Under the pieces are notes generated by a model. It was given only the letters and a program-made list of their open reading frames with translations. It was not told the DNA's origin and ran no database searches. Below are positions 1 through 9,219 of a stretch of 64,000 nt of DNA, piece by piece. How positions within the stretch are numbered: position 1 is the first letter of the stretch; every line of letters starts with the position of its first letter. Both the position numbers and the translations under genes were made by a program. This DNA is from Polynucleobacter sp. AP-Sving-400A-A2 (GTDB lineage: Bacteria; Pseudomonadota; Gammaproteobacteria; Burkholderiales; Burkholderiaceae): contig NZ_CP061312.1 in the NCBI RefSeq assembly GCF_018688155.1, positions 992,001-1,056,000 of the forward strand, written 5' to 3'.

Positions 1-1391
1 CCCATAAAGCCTGCAAACTCTGATTGCGCAGCCAATGCTTGGATCTGTTGTGCTTGCGCTTTTTGAACCTTAGCATCAACTGCTGATGGTTGACGAACCT
101 GATCAATCCGATAAATCGTACTGCCAACACCAGGATTGGTAACTGAAACAATCGCTGGTAGCTTAGCTTCATTTACGGACATGACTTGATCCATGGAGGG
201 GCCTACTAAGCTTCCGGGCTTATTACGTGAAATCCAGGTAGCGCTACTGAAGCCGGCAACATTCTGAGGGTCCTTTTCAAGAGCAGCTAATTTTTCGCTA
301 GCAGCAGCAATAGCCAGCTTCTCAGCAGAAACTTGGCTCACTTGGCGTTTCACTTCTGCCGCAACATCTTTATAAGGTAGAACTTGTGCTGGATATAAAG
401 TCACAACTCGAGCAGATGCAAAGACCCCAGGCGCTATTTGAACAGCCTCGGTATTGCGCTTATTTTTCAGCGCCTCATCACCATAGAGCGACTGAATTAC
501 TTTGGCATTAGCTAAAGGATGATCTCTAGACACACCAGCTGCACCACCACGAGTAACATCCTTCTGAGTTTGGATACTAAGCTTCAATTTGTCTGCGGCC
601 GGTTTTAGGCTATCGGACTGGTCGTAAGTGATATTGGCAAACTGATCTGCTTTTTCATTAAAAGTCTTAGAATCCTCTTTCGGATCAGCCTTTAGCACGA
701 TGTATTCAACATCCATATATTCAGGACGTTCAAACAACTTGGCATTGGCTTCATAGAAAGCCTGCAGCTCTTGTGCGCTTGGATTTACTTTAGCTAAATA
801 ATCTTTAGCGTTGAACTGCAAAGTCTGAACCTGTCTTTCAGTCTCATATAAGGATGAAACAATTTCAGATAATTTTGGACTAGCTAATTCTGTACGTGCA
901 ACTGAATTGACTAGCTGCTGAATTTTTAAATCGAAACTTTGGCCAGCATAAAACTGCTCTTCATTCATGCCGTTGCTAGCAAGTAACTGTTTAAAACGCA
1001 CATCATCAAATGTACCGTCTTGTCGATATAAGGCACGAATCTGTGGAATCTTTTGCAGGCTATTGACTAGCTCTTGCTTGCCTACTTGCAGGCGAAGGTC
1101 GCTGACCGCAAAACCGAGAATTCGTTGTTGCAGTAACTCATTTAAGATCGCCTGACGGAAAGGGAGGCTTTGAGCGATCTGCGCATTGCCACCAACGCGC
1201 TCAGCTTGACGTTTTGCAGCAGCATCAACTTCTTGTGCAGTAATGGGCTTGCCGTTAACTTTCACAATGTCAGTTTCTTTATCCATAAATCCGGAATAAC
1301 TTGAGATACCGAACAAGGCGAAAGAAGGCACTATGAACAACATCAAAACAAACTGCAGAATTCTTTGGTGTTTACGTACTGAATCAAACAT
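1..1391 (-). CDS. ppiD: PpiD/SurA-N-type periplasmic folding chaperone, partial (3' end beyond window)
   Basis: The start codon is at 1389-1391 and 463 codons are readable before the left edge. Residues about 11-31 form one hydrophobic segment after a short basic N-terminus, as in PpiD proteins, which sit in the inner membrane with a periplasmic chaperone body. A SurA-N-like region follows (about 35-225), containing the VNGKPITAQEVD motif. Where PpiD normally carries a parvulin isomerase domain of about 100 residues, the chain passes from EYIVLKAD (about 229-236) straight into the family's C-terminal FNEKADQF...YDQSDSLKPAA region. It may therefore be a chaperone without isomerase activity. 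Its place downstream of lon matches other proteobacteria. The PpiD assignment is good; the domain loss is inferred by eye. Confidence 0.85.
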   Translation of the reverse strand, partial: MFDSVRKHQRILQFVLMLFIVPSFALFGISSYSGFMDKETDIVKVNGKPITAQEVDAAAKRQAERVGGNAQIAQSLPFRQAILNELLQQRILGFAVSDLRLQVGKQELVNSLQKIPQIRALYRQDGTFDDVRFKQLLASNGMNEEQFYAGQSFDLKIQQLVNSVARTELASPKLSEIVSSLYETERQVQTLQFNAKDYLAKVNPSAQELQAFYEANAKLFERPEYMDVEYIVLKADPKEDSKTFNEKADQFANITYDQSDSLKPAADKLKLSIQTQKDVTRGGAAGVSRDHPLANAKVIQSLYGDEALKNKRNTEAVQIAPGVFASARVVTLYPAQVLPYKDVAAEVKRQVSQVSAEKLAIAAASEKLAALEKDPQNVAGFSSATWISRNKPGSLVGPSMDQVMSVNEAKLPAIVSVTNPGVGSTIYRIDQVRQPSAVDAKVQKAQAQQIQALAAQSEFAGFM

Positions 1392-1496
1392 AAATTAATC
1401 GCTCGAAAATAAAATCAATAATACGAGTGTACTAGGCGGAAGGTCTAGAAGGAACTAGGGAGCCTATAGGAAAGAAAACAAGTGCAAATGGGAAGC

Positions 1497-1572
1497 TGGT
1501 GGGCGCTGACGGGATCGAACCGCCGACATTCTGCGTGTAAGGCAGACGCTCTACCATCTGAGCTAAGCGCCC
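1497..1572 (-). tRNA. tRNA-Val (anticodon TAC)
   Basis: Read on the minus strand, the acceptor stem GGGCGCT/AGCGCCC, a D-arm GCTC...GAGC, an anticodon loop containing TTACA with anticodon TAC, and a GGTTCGATCCC T-arm all fold. The discriminator A and a genome-encoded CCA occupy 1497-1500. It lies between lon and ppiD. Confidence 0.95.
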
Positions 1573-1689
1573 CAAATTAATACAGACAAGATTGTAACCT
1601 AGTGTAAGAATAAAAGAGGGATTCTTCGACAAAGTGGGCAGTAGTAAACCGCTCAATCAGACTCAAAATCCCTCAAACATCCACCAGCA

Positions 1690-4122
1690 TCAATGCTTTA
1701 AGACCTCACCAGAAGAAATCTTTTCATTGGCTTTGCTTGCTTCAGCGGCCTTTTTAGCAAGCTCTTCTGGCGTTGGATCAGACAAAGCAACTGGTTTTCG
1801 CTCTAAAGCCAACTCCAAAACTTTATCAATCCATCGGACTGGCACGATCTCAATAGCATTCTTGACGTTATCAGGAATATCAATTAAATCTTTAACGTTC
1901 TCTTCTGGAATTAATGCCAACTTGATGCCACCACGATGCGCTGCCAATAGCTTCTCTTTTAATCCGCCAATCGGAAGCACCTCACCGCGCAAGGTAATTT
2001 CACCCGTCATTGCCACATCCGAACGGATTGGAATGCCTGTAAATACAGAGACCAAGGCAGTGGTGATGGCGATACCAGCTGATGGACCATCTTTCGGGGT
2101 CGCACCATCAGGGAAGTGAATATGAATATCCTTCTTCTCGAATGCTTCATCAGTGATACCAAGCGCTCTTGCTCGTGAGCGAACCACCGTTTTTGCCGCC
2201 TCTACAGATTCCTTCATGACATCGCCAATGGAGCCCGTACGAGTAATGACGCCCTTACCAGGCATTACCGCTGCTTCGATGGTGAGGAGGTCGCCACCAA
2301 CTTCAGTCCAAGCTAGGCCGGTGACTTGGCCAACTTGATTCTCTTTTGCTGCGAGACCGAAGTCATACATCTTCACTGACAAGAACTTCTCAAGATTGTC
2401 GGCATCGACAGTGACTGGAGCGGCTTCTTTTTTGAGTAGTAGCAATTTCACCACTTTACGGCAAATCTTGCTGATTTCTCGCTCCAAGGAACGAACACCG
2501 GCTTCACGTGTGTAATAACGAATCATGCTACGCACAGCAGATTCCTCAATCTTCAGCTCATCTTTCTTAAGGCCATTATTTTTAATCTGTTTAGGGATTA
2601 AATAGTTAATAGCAATACTGGTCTTCTCATCCTCCGTATAGCCAGCAAGGCGAATAATTTCCAAGCGATCTAATAGTGGACCAGGAATATTTAATGAGTT
2701 CGATGTCGCAACAAACATGACATCCGAGAGATCAAAATCAACTTCAACATAGTGATCTTGGAATGTGTGATTCTGCTCTGGATCTAATACCTCTAGCAAT
2801 GCACTTGCAGGATCTCCACGGAAATCCATCCCCATCTTGTCGACTTCGTCCAAGAGGAACAAAGGGTTACGCACACCCACCTTAGTCAAGCTAGACAGAA
2901 TCTTGCCCGGCATAGAACCAATATAGGTACGACGATGTCCCCGAATTTCAGATTCGTCACGTACTCCACCCAAGGCCATACGCACAAACTTGCGGTTGGT
3001 TGCACGGGCAATGGATTGACCTAGAGAAGTTTTACCAACACCTGGAGGGCCAACTAAACAGAGGATTGGCGCCTTAACACGATCAACTCGTTGTTGAACC
3101 GCGAGATATTCCAAAATACGCTCTTTAACTTTATCAAGACCGTAGTGATCTTCATCCAATACTTTTTCGGCATTCGTTAAATCATTATTAATCTTGGTTT
3201 TTTTCTTCCAAGGCAGCGTCACTAAGGTATCGATGAAGTTACGAATTACCGTGGCTTCAGCAGACATTGGTGACATTAGCTTGAGCTTCTTCAGTTCAGA
3301 CTCAGCTTTTTTAAGCGCCTCCTTAGGCATGCGAGCGGCCTTAATGCGCTTCTCGAGTTCCTCGAGATCAGCACCCTCTTCACCCTCACCTAATTCTTTT
3401 TGAATGGCTTTAACTTGCTCGTTCAAGTAGTACTCGCGCTGACTTTTCTCCATCTGACGCTTTACACGCCCACGAATACGCTTTTCAACTTGCAAGATAT
3501 CGATCTCACTCTCAAGATCAGCTAAAAGACTTTCCAGTCGCTGCACTACGTCGCCCATCTCCAGCAAACGTTGCTTTTGCTCAAGCTTGACTGGCAGATG
3601 TGCGCAAATGGTATCGGCCAAACGACTTGGATCATCAATACCACCTAATGAGGAAAGAATTTCTTGAGGTACTTTTTTGTTCAGCTTCACATACTGATCA
3701 AATTGGGCCATGATGGCACGACGTAATGCCTCAGTCTCGTGAGCGTCTAATGAGGACATAGCCGTTGGAGAGGCTTCGCAAGAGAAATAGCCTTGACTAT
3801 CTTCCACTTGACTAACATCAGCGCGTTGAACACCTTCCACCAATACTTTGACAGTACCGTCAGGAAGTTTCAGCATCTGCAGAATATTGGCAATGCAGCC
3901 AACCTCGTAGAGGTCCTCCACGCTAGGCTCATCTTTAGCAGCAGTCTTTTGCGCCACTAGAAGGACGTTTTTGCCTGTTTCCATGGCGGCTTCAAGTGCT
4001 TTGATGGATTTTGGGCGCCCCACAAATAATGGAATCACCATATGAGGAAATACCACCACATCCCTTAATGGAAGTAGTGGCAATTGAATAGGTTCAGAGG
4101 GTAGTAATAAGTGGCCAGGCAT
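1690..4122 (-). CDS. lon: ATP-dependent protease Lon (LonA), 810 aa
   Basis: Lon degrades damaged and short-lived regulatory proteins in the cytoplasm. An N-terminal substrate-binding LON domain (about 10-200, with PLLPLRDVVVFPHM) is followed by a coiled-coil region, an AAA+ module with Walker A GPPGVGKTS (about 358-366) and Walker B FLLDEVDKM, and a protease domain with the Ser-Lys dyad (KDGPSAGIA serine near 680; lysine in GGLKEKLLAAHRGG near 722). I chose the ATG at 4122 because GGAGG lies nine bases upstream and family homology begins there; an in-frame start at 4191 would add 23 unconserved residues. The gene has its own 177-bp upstream region, separating it from clpX. Confidence 0.97.
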   Translation of the reverse strand: MPGHLLLPSEPIQLPLLPLRDVVVFPHMVIPLFVGRPKSIKALEAAMETGKNVLLVAQKTAAKDEPSVEDLYEVGCIANILQMLKLPDGTVKVLVEGVQRADVSQVEDSQGYFSCEASPTAMSSLDAHETEALRRAIMAQFDQYVKLNKKVPQEILSSLGGIDDPSRLADTICAHLPVKLEQKQRLLEMGDVVQRLESLLADLESEIDILQVEKRIRGRVKRQMEKSQREYYLNEQVKAIQKELGEGEEGADLEELEKRIKAARMPKEALKKAESELKKLKLMSPMSAEATVIRNFIDTLVTLPWKKKTKINNDLTNAEKVLDEDHYGLDKVKERILEYLAVQQRVDRVKAPILCLVGPPGVGKTSLGQSIARATNRKFVRMALGGVRDESEIRGHRRTYIGSMPGKILSSLTKVGVRNPLFLLDEVDKMGMDFRGDPASALLEVLDPEQNHTFQDHYVEVDFDLSDVMFVATSNSLNIPGPLLDRLEIIRLAGYTEDEKTSIAINYLIPKQIKNNGLKKDELKIEESAVRSMIRYYTREAGVRSLEREISKICRKVVKLLLLKKEAAPVTVDADNLEKFLSVKMYDFGLAAKENQVGQVTGLAWTEVGGDLLTIEAAVMPGKGVITRTGSIGDVMKESVEAAKTVVRSRARALGITDEAFEKKDIHIHFPDGATPKDGPSAGIAITTALVSVFTGIPIRSDVAMTGEITLRGEVLPIGGLKEKLLAAHRGGIKLALIPEENVKDLIDIPDNVKNAIEIVPVRWIDKVLELALERKPVALSDPTPEELAKKAAEASKANEKISSGEVLKH

Positions 4123-4213
4123 GGGGCAATTCCTCCAAAGTAGTCGTTCCGTAAAAATCTCTAAAAATGCCGTACCACTAGATACGGGCATTATTTAAGA
4201 ACAGGATACTACC

Positions 4214-4242
4214 TATGTGGGTACCGACTGGCGGAAAACAAG
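4214..4242 (-). promoter_or_regulatory. Possible heat-shock (sigma-32-like) promoter of lon
   Basis: On the minus strand a CTTGTTT element (4236-4242) is followed after about 14 bases by CCCACATA (4214-4221), recalling the sigma-32 pattern CTTGAAA...CCCCATnT. The site lies roughly 90-120 bases upstream of the lon start. lon belongs to the sigma-32 regulon in enterobacteria. The match is partial, so this is a weak call. Confidence 0.27.
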
Positions 4243-4299
4243 GGGGAAATGTGTGAAAAGTGGCAAAAAACTACTGAAAACAGCAAAAAACAGCAAAAA

Positions 4300-5661
4300 T
4301 TAGGCTTTTTTACTCAATTCTGTCGATTCTTCGGCTTGCTTGTAGACCAAAATGGGCTTACCACCCTCTGCAATAGTGCTTTCATCAATGACGACCTTTT
4401 GAACATTCTTCAAGGATGGCAGGTCATACATCACATCCATGAGGGATCCCTCAAGAATAGAACGTAGGCCACGAGCACCCGTCTTACGGGCTATCGCTTT
4501 CAAAGCAATAGCTGAGAGTGCTGCTGGACGAACCTCAAGCTCAGAGCCTTCCATTGTTAATAGTGCCTGATACTGCTTAACTAGGGCGTTCTTCGGCTCA
4601 GTCAAGATCTGGATCAAAGCTGCTTCATCAAGTTGCATCAAAGTCGCTACCACCGGCAAGCGACCGATCAATTCGGGAATGAGACCGAACTTAATAAGAT
4701 CTTCTGGCTCCACTTCGATTAAGAGGTCGCTAATACCGCGATCATCTTTACCTGGAACGGTTGCATTAAATCCGATACCGGTCTTCGCAGTACGCTGCTG
4801 AATGACCTTCTCTAGACCATCAAATGCACCACCACAGATAAACAAAATATTGGTGGTGTCGACTTGTAAGAAATCTTGGTTTGGATGCTTACGCCCACCC
4901 TGAGGTGGCACTGAAGCCATAGTGCCCTCAACAAGCTTTAACAGCGCTTGTTGAACACCCTCACCCGATACATCACGAGTGATGGATGGATTATCTGATT
5001 TACGAGAAATCTTATCGATCTCGTCGATATAGACAATGCCACGCTGTGCTTTTTCTACGTTGTAGTCGCAAGCCTGTAACAACTTCTGAATAATATTTTC
5101 TACATCTTCACCAACATAACCTGCTTCTGTCAGGGTGGTTGCATCAGCCATCACAAACGGCACGTCTAACATACGCGCTAAAGTCTGGGCTAATAATGTT
5201 TTACCAGAGCCGGTTGGGCCGATCAGCAAGATGTTGCTCTTGGCTAACTCAACACCATCAACCATGGCTTTAGCAGGAAGCTTGGATTCTTTTTTATCAA
5301 CAGTCTCAACAGGCTTACCGTCTTTATCCAGTTTCTCTTTTTTTGGCTTTGGCAAATACTGTAGACGTTTGTAGTGGTTGTAAACTGCTACCGCTAGAGT
5401 CTTCTTTGCATGATCTTGGCCAATCACATATTGATCTAAATTCTCACGAATCTGATGGGGCGTTGGCAGCGAATCATCGCCCTCATGCTTAGGTAGCTTA
5501 GATAATTCTTCTTGAATGATGTCTGTACAGAGGTCAATACACTCATCACAAATAAATACCGAGGGCCCGGCAATCAGCTTTTTAACTTCGTGCTGACTCT
5601 TGCCGCAAAATGAGCAATACAGAACTTTGTCTGCGCTAGTGGTGTTCTTAATATCGCTCAA
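4300..5661 (-). CDS. clpX: ClpX, ATPase and substrate-recognition subunit of ClpXP
   Basis: ClpX unfolds tagged substrates (for example SsrA-tagged chains) and feeds them into ClpP. An N-terminal zinc-binding domain has Cys16, Cys19, Cys38 and Cys41. The AAA+ module carries Walker [10 protein letters not shown] (about 147-155), Walker [10 protein letters not shown] and the [14 protein letters not shown] region; the arginine-finger and sensor-2 regions are present, and 453 residues is a normal length. No ATG or GTG lies between the stop upstream and the first zinc ligand, so the start is TTG at 5661. It follows clpP by 27 bases in one operon. Confidence 0.97.
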   Translation of the reverse strand: MSDIKNTTSADKVLYCSFCGKSQHEVKKLIAGPSVFICDECIDLCTDIIQEELSKLPKHEGDDSLPTPHQIRENLDQYVIGQDHAKKTLAVAVYNHYKRLQYLPKPKKEKLDKDGKPVETVDKKESKLPAKAMVDGVELAKSNILLIGPTGSGKTLLAQTLARMLDVPFVMADATTLTEAGYVGEDVENIIQKLLQACDYNVEKAQRGIVYIDEIDKISRKSDNPSITRDVSGEGVQQALLKLVEGTMASVPPQGGRKHPNQDFLQVDTTNILFICGGAFDGLEKVIQQRTAKTGIGFNATVPGKDDRGISDLLIEVEPEDLIKFGLIPELIGRLPVVATLMQLDEAALIQILTEPKNALVKQYQALLTMEGSELEVRPAALSAIALKAIARKTGARGLRSILEGSLMDVMYDLPSLKNVQKVVIDESTIAEGGKPILVYKQAEESTELSKKA

Positions 5662-5688
5662 AATAACTATCTAAAAATGAAATTTGAA

Positions 5689-6318
5689 TTAAGGGCGCTT
5701 ATCGATGACTTTATCGATTAAGCCATATTCTTGGGCCTGGTCTGCAGACATAAAGTTATCGCGATCAGTATCTTTGGCAATTGTTTCAATTGTTTGACCT
5801 GTACGGTCAGACAAAATCTTATTCAAGCGCTCACGTAGATAAAGAATTTCACGAGCTTGAATCTCAATATCTGAAGCCTGACCACGTGCACCGCCTAATG
5901 GCTGGTGAATCATTACGCGTGAATTCGGTAAGGCGTAGCGTTTACCCTTCTCACCGGCACATAATAAAAACGCACCCATGCTCGCAGCCATGCCCATACA
6001 CAAAGTGCTGACGTGTGGCTTGATGAATTGCATGGTGTCGTAAATTGCTAAACCAGCTGAAACAGAGCCGCCAGGAGAGTTGATGTACAGAGAGATTTCT
6101 TTATCTGGGTTTTCGCTCTCGAGAAACAACAGCTGTGCAATCACTAAATTTGCAGTTTGATCATTTACTTCGCCAACTAAGAAAACTACGCGTTCTCTGA
6201 GTAAGCGAGAGTAGATGTCGTAGGCTCTCTCACCTCGACCAGAGGTTTCAATCACCATTGGAACTAAACCCAAACCTTTGGGCTCTACATTCTCAGACTG
6301 GAAATGATTCTGGTTCAT
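5689..6318 (-). CDS. clpP: ClpP, proteolytic subunit of ClpXP/ClpAP
   Basis: This is the serine peptidase forming the double-heptamer chamber of Clp proteases. The catalytic triad is visible: Ser113 (MAASMGAF), His138 (VMIHQPLGG) and Asp187 (DTDRDNF), offset by 16 from the E. coli numbering. The oxyanion-hole motif NSPGGS is at about 80-85. The N-terminal 20 residues probably include a short propeptide. The start ATG at 6318 has AAAGG about ten bases upstream. It lies 27 bases from tig and 27 bases from clpX, giving the common tig-clpP-clpX operon. Confidence 0.97.
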   Translation of the reverse strand: MNQNHFQSENVEPKGLGLVPMVIETSGRGERAYDIYSRLLRERVVFLVGEVNDQTANLVIAQLLFLESENPDKEISLYINSPGGSVSAGLAIYDTMQFIKPHVSTLCMGMAASMGAFLLCAGEKGKRYALPNSRVMIHQPLGGARGQASDIEIQAREILYLRERLNKILSDRTGQTIETIAKDTDRDNFMSADQAQEYGLIDKVIDKRP

Positions 6319-6345
6319 ATGATCAGACCTTTATAAATTAGTGAC

Positions 6346-7677
6346 TTAGCTTAGTTTACTGAGTTCTTCGAAGGTAACTGCTTTGTCAATCACCTTAGCC
6401 TGCGAAGTGAAGAACTTGATCACGTTATCCTCAAGGACGACGTTCTCAACATCTTTTAGGCGGCTAGGATTGCTGTAGAACCAACGTACCACTTCTTTTG
6501 GATCTTCGTAGGTAGCAGCCTGCTCATCAATTTCTGCTTTGATTTGATCTGCAGTAGCAGCTAAATTCTGCTGCTTTACTAAATCGCTCAAAATCAACCC
6601 AAGACGAACACGCTTCATGGCTTGCTCAGCAAACATCTCAGCAGGAATCGGTGCATCCTTAGCATTTGGAATGCCGCGCTGTATTAGGTCTTGACGTGCA
6701 GACTCTACTAAACGCTCTTGCTCTTGAGCAACCAAAGATTTGGGCGTGTCAAGTTCGCAAATACTATTGAGCTTCTCCATTACTTCGCCTTTTAATAAAG
6801 TAGTAATGCGACGCTTGGTTTCGCGGTCTAAATTTTCTTTGACTTCTGCACGCATCTTCGCAACGCCACCCTCGCTAACGCCTAAGGACAATGCGAACGC
6901 ATCATCGATCGTTGGCAGGTGAGCCCAATTCACTGACTTTACAGTGATGGTGAAATCAGCAGTTTTACCTGCAACATCTTTGCCGTGGTAATCAGCTGGG
7001 AAGCTTAATGGGAAAGTTTTGCTATCACCCGCTTTGAGTCCCAATGTAGCAGCTTCAAATTCAGGGAGCATGCGGCCTTCGCCGAGCACGTATTCAAAAT
7101 TTTCTGCTTTACCGCCAGCAAATTCAACGCCATCGATCTTGCCAACAAAGTCAATAATTACTTGGTCGCCAGCTTGCGCGGCCGTATTTGCACCGCCATC
7201 GCCATGATCACCGGCGTCGCCGCGTGGATGGTAGTGCACTTGCTGCTTGCGTAATACATCGAGTGCGCGATCAATCTCAGCATCAGAGATATCCGTTGTG
7301 TACTTAGTTACTTCTGCTTTACTGAAATCGCCAATTTTTACTTCTGGCAAGACTTCAAAGTAAGCATCGAATACGATCTTGTCAGCGTCTAATTCTGATT
7401 TAGGATCGAGACGAGGTTGACCAGCCAATTGAATTTTTTCTTTTTGAGCTAGCTCATAGAACAGTTCGGAAGCTTTATCGAACTGGAGCTCGAAATCCAC
7501 TTGCATGCCATATTGCTTTTCAACCATGGTCTTAGGCACTTTGCCTGGACGGAAGCCTGGGGCTTTCATGGTTTTACCCAACTTAGCCAAACGGTCATCT
7601 CTCGCCTTAGCCAAATCGGCACGAGCAAACTCTAAGGTCACTTTGCGGTCTAACTGACCTAAATTTTCTATCTGCAC
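6346..7677 (-). CDS. tig: Trigger factor, ribosome-associated chaperone and prolyl isomerase
   Basis: Trigger factor binds the ribosomal exit tunnel through L23 and shelters nascent chains. The ribosome-docking signature is visible as GFRPGKVPKTMV (about 41-52); an FKBP-type domain follows (about 165-245, GDQVIIDFVGKIDG) and then the helical C-terminal chaperone arms. The linker near 150-160 is glycine/aspartate-rich (GDAGDHGDGGAN), somewhat longer than in E. coli. At 443 residues the length is normal. The start is GTG at 7677, since homology to the conserved N-terminal strand begins there. It is the first gene of the tig-clpP-clpX operon, downstream of tRNA-Leu. Confidence 0.96.
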   Translation of the reverse strand: MQIENLGQLDRKVTLEFARADLAKARDDRLAKLGKTMKAPGFRPGKVPKTMVEKQYGMQVDFELQFDKASELFYELAQKEKIQLAGQPRLDPKSELDADKIVFDAYFEVLPEVKIGDFSKAEVTKYTTDISDAEIDRALDVLRKQQVHYHPRGDAGDHGDGGANTAAQAGDQVIIDFVGKIDGVEFAGGKAENFEYVLGEGRMLPEFEAATLGLKAGDSKTFPLSFPADYHGKDVAGKTADFTITVKSVNWAHLPTIDDAFALSLGVSEGGVAKMRAEVKENLDRETKRRITTLLKGEVMEKLNSICELDTPKSLVAQEQERLVESARQDLIQRGIPNAKDAPIPAEMFAEQAMKRVRLGLILSDLVKQQNLAATADQIKAEIDEQAATYEDPKEVVRWFYSNPSRLKDVENVVLEDNVIKFFTSQAKVIDKAVTFEELSKLS

Positions 7678-7740
7678 AGCTATTCTCGTCTCTTAATTGA
7701 AAATCGGATTATGTGAAGCCCAAGCCAAGTAGCTATCTTG

Positions 7741-7827
7741 TGGTGCGAGGAGGGGGACTCGAACCCCCACACCATTGCTGGCGTCAGGACCTAAACCTGG
7801 TGCGTCTACCAATTTCGCCATCCTCGC
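7741..7827 (-). tRNA. tRNA-Leu (anticodon TAG)
   Basis: This is a class II tRNA with a long variable arm. On the minus strand the acceptor GCGAGGA/TCCTCGC, D-arm GCGAAATTGGTAGACGC, anticodon loop TTTAGGT and T-arm GGGGGTTCGAGTCCCCC are clear, and CCA is encoded at 7741-7743. The outermost anticodon-stem pair appears to be a C-A mismatch. It lies between ispF and tig. Confidence 0.94.
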
Positions 7828-7908
7828 GCGAATTCCGCAAACACTACCGAGCTGAAGCTTCACTCTAAAGACCGTAATTCTACAATGCTTAGCGGTTTTG
7901 GAGGATAT

Positions 7909-8412
7909 TTAGACCTTGTAGAGCAAAGCCACTGCATGGACTGCTATACCCTCACCCCTGCCAAGGTGCCCAAGGGATTCATTGGTTTTAGCTTTGAGGT
8001 TGACATGGCTGGGTGTAACTAGCAAATCTGCTGCGATATTGCGAACCATTTCTGGTAAAAAAGTAGCTAATTTAGGTTTTTGGCAAATAATCGTTGCATC
8101 CACATTGCCCACATGAAATCCAGCTGCCTGGATCTTTTGCAAGGCTGCTCTGAGCAAAATGCGGCTATCCATATCCTTAAACTGAGGGTCTGTATCAGGA
8201 AACAGCTGGCCAATATCATTCAAGCCTGCAGCACCAAGTAAAGCATCCGTTAAAGCGTGCAACAAGGCATCCGCATCCGAATGCCCTAACAAACCCTTGT
8301 CACCTGGGACGTGAACCCCGCCGAGGATGAGCTTACGACCCTCGACTAAGGCATGAACGTCATATCCTTGGCCAATTCGAAATTGCGGAATGTGGGGTGC
8401 ACTTGATGTCAT
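7909..8412 (-). CDS. ispF: 2-C-methyl-D-erythritol 2,4-cyclodiphosphate synthase
   Basis: IspF cyclises CDP-ME 2-phosphate to MEcPP, releasing CMP, in the non-mevalonate isoprenoid pathway. The signature [13 protein letters not shown] carries the zinc-binding Asp and His near residue 16, [19 protein letters not shown] carries the HSDAD signature, and [19 protein letters not shown] ends the chain. Its 167 residues fit the family. It lies 25 bases downstream of ispD, transcribed in the same direction, so the two probably form one operon. Confidence 0.96.
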   Translation of the reverse strand: MTSSAPHIPQFRIGQGYDVHALVEGRKLILGGVHVPGDKGLLGHSDADALLHALTDALLGAAGLNDIGQLFPDTDPQFKDMDSRILLRAALQKIQAAGFHVGNVDATIICQKPKLATFLPEMVRNIAADLLVTPSHVNLKAKTNESLGHLGRGEGIAVHAVALLYKV

Positions 8413-8437
8413 GGGCTTATGGATATTCTCTTCAGGC

Positions 8438-9196
8438 TTATTTAACGGAGGTTTGCAAGATGGTTTGCATCAAGTCCCAATCTGCTGGGTGGGTTACTTT
8501 GAAGTTACTAGTCGCACCTTCAATTAATAAGGGGTTTTTACCAGCAAGCTCGATGGCGCTGGCCTCATCCGTAATATCCGCCTCCAAGCGAATACCTTCT
8601 TCAATCGCATCGTGCAGATCCTTTAAACCAAACATCTGTGGGGTTTGGGCCTGCCATAGATGATCTCGGGATATCGTCTTCACAGCCCTATTGGGATTGC
8701 CAGCAATTGCGGAATGAGCTTCAGCCATCTTGAGGGTGTCAGCTAGCGGCATTGCTAATAAGCCGCCCTCACCAGCCTGCCTTACAGCAAGAATAAGTTT
8801 TTGTATGAGTTGAGGGGTGATTCCCGGTCTAGCAGCATCGTGCACCAGAACCCAATCGCTCTCAGGAATACCTGCTTTAAGCATCTCTGCCAAAGTGTTT
8901 CGGACTGTTTCTTGGCGACTTGGTCCACCGCTCGGAGTGAACCGAATCAAGGGGGACTTACTGGAAAGCTCCCCTAGGATGGGGTTATCAATAAAACTAG
9001 GGCTGACACCGACCCAAATAGAGGCTATCTCCGGAGTGTTGATAAAAGCGTCTAGGGCGTAGGCTAGCATCGGCTTTCGTGCCAGCTCCTGAAACTGCTT
9101 TGGTAAAACTCCACCAAGCCGAGATCCAGTGCCTGCCGTAGGTAACAGAGCATGACATTGGGGCGCAGACGATGAGGTTTGATTTCCGGCGGACAT
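8438..9196 (-). CDS. ispD: 2-C-methyl-D-erythritol 4-phosphate cytidylyltransferase
   Basis: IspD activates MEP with CTP to CDP-ME, two steps before IspF. The nucleotide-binding motif [13 protein letters not shown] lies near the N-terminus, and [12 protein letters not shown] and the C-terminal [10 protein letters not shown] and [14 protein letters not shown] motifs are all present. I chose the ATG at 9196 (252 aa); an earlier in-frame start at 9244 would add 16 unconserved residues and overlap the divergent mfd gene. Only 23 bases separate the two start codons, so the ispD and mfd promoters must interleave or overlap the coding sequences. Confidence 0.95.
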   Translation of the reverse strand: MSAGNQTSSSAPQCHALLPTAGTGSRLGGVLPKQFQELARKPMLAYALDAFINTPEIASIWVGVSPSFIDNPILGELSSKSPLIRFTPSGGPSRQETVRNTLAEMLKAGIPESDWVLVHDAARPGITPQLIQKLILAVRQAGEGGLLAMPLADTLKMAEAHSAIAGNPNRAVKTISRDHLWQAQTPQMFGLKDLHDAIEEGIRLEADITDEASAIELAGKNPLLIEGATSNFKVTHPADWDLMQTILQTSVK

Positions 9197-9205
9197 ACCT
9201 GATTC

Positions 9206-9211
9206 TATAAT
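9206..9211 (+). promoter_or_regulatory. Possible -10 box for mfd giving a near-leaderless mRNA
   Basis: A perfect TATAAT lies nine bases before the mfd ATG, in the 23-base gap to divergent ispD. If used, transcription would begin at or within one or two bases of the start codon. The -35 region (about 9183-9188) is poor, and no Shine-Dalgarno sequence precedes the ATG. Confidence 0.35.
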
Positions 9212-9219
9212 GAGCACAG

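Noticed and set aside
1616..1674. GAGGGATT/AATCCCTC inverted repeat after lon
   Set aside because: Only eight bases with a 43-base spacer and no T-run; not convincing as a terminator or operator.
1634..2119. 161-codon plus-strand frame inside lon
   Set aside because: It lies antisense to the conserved protease domain of lon, has no ribosome site and no recognisable domain; a shadow frame.
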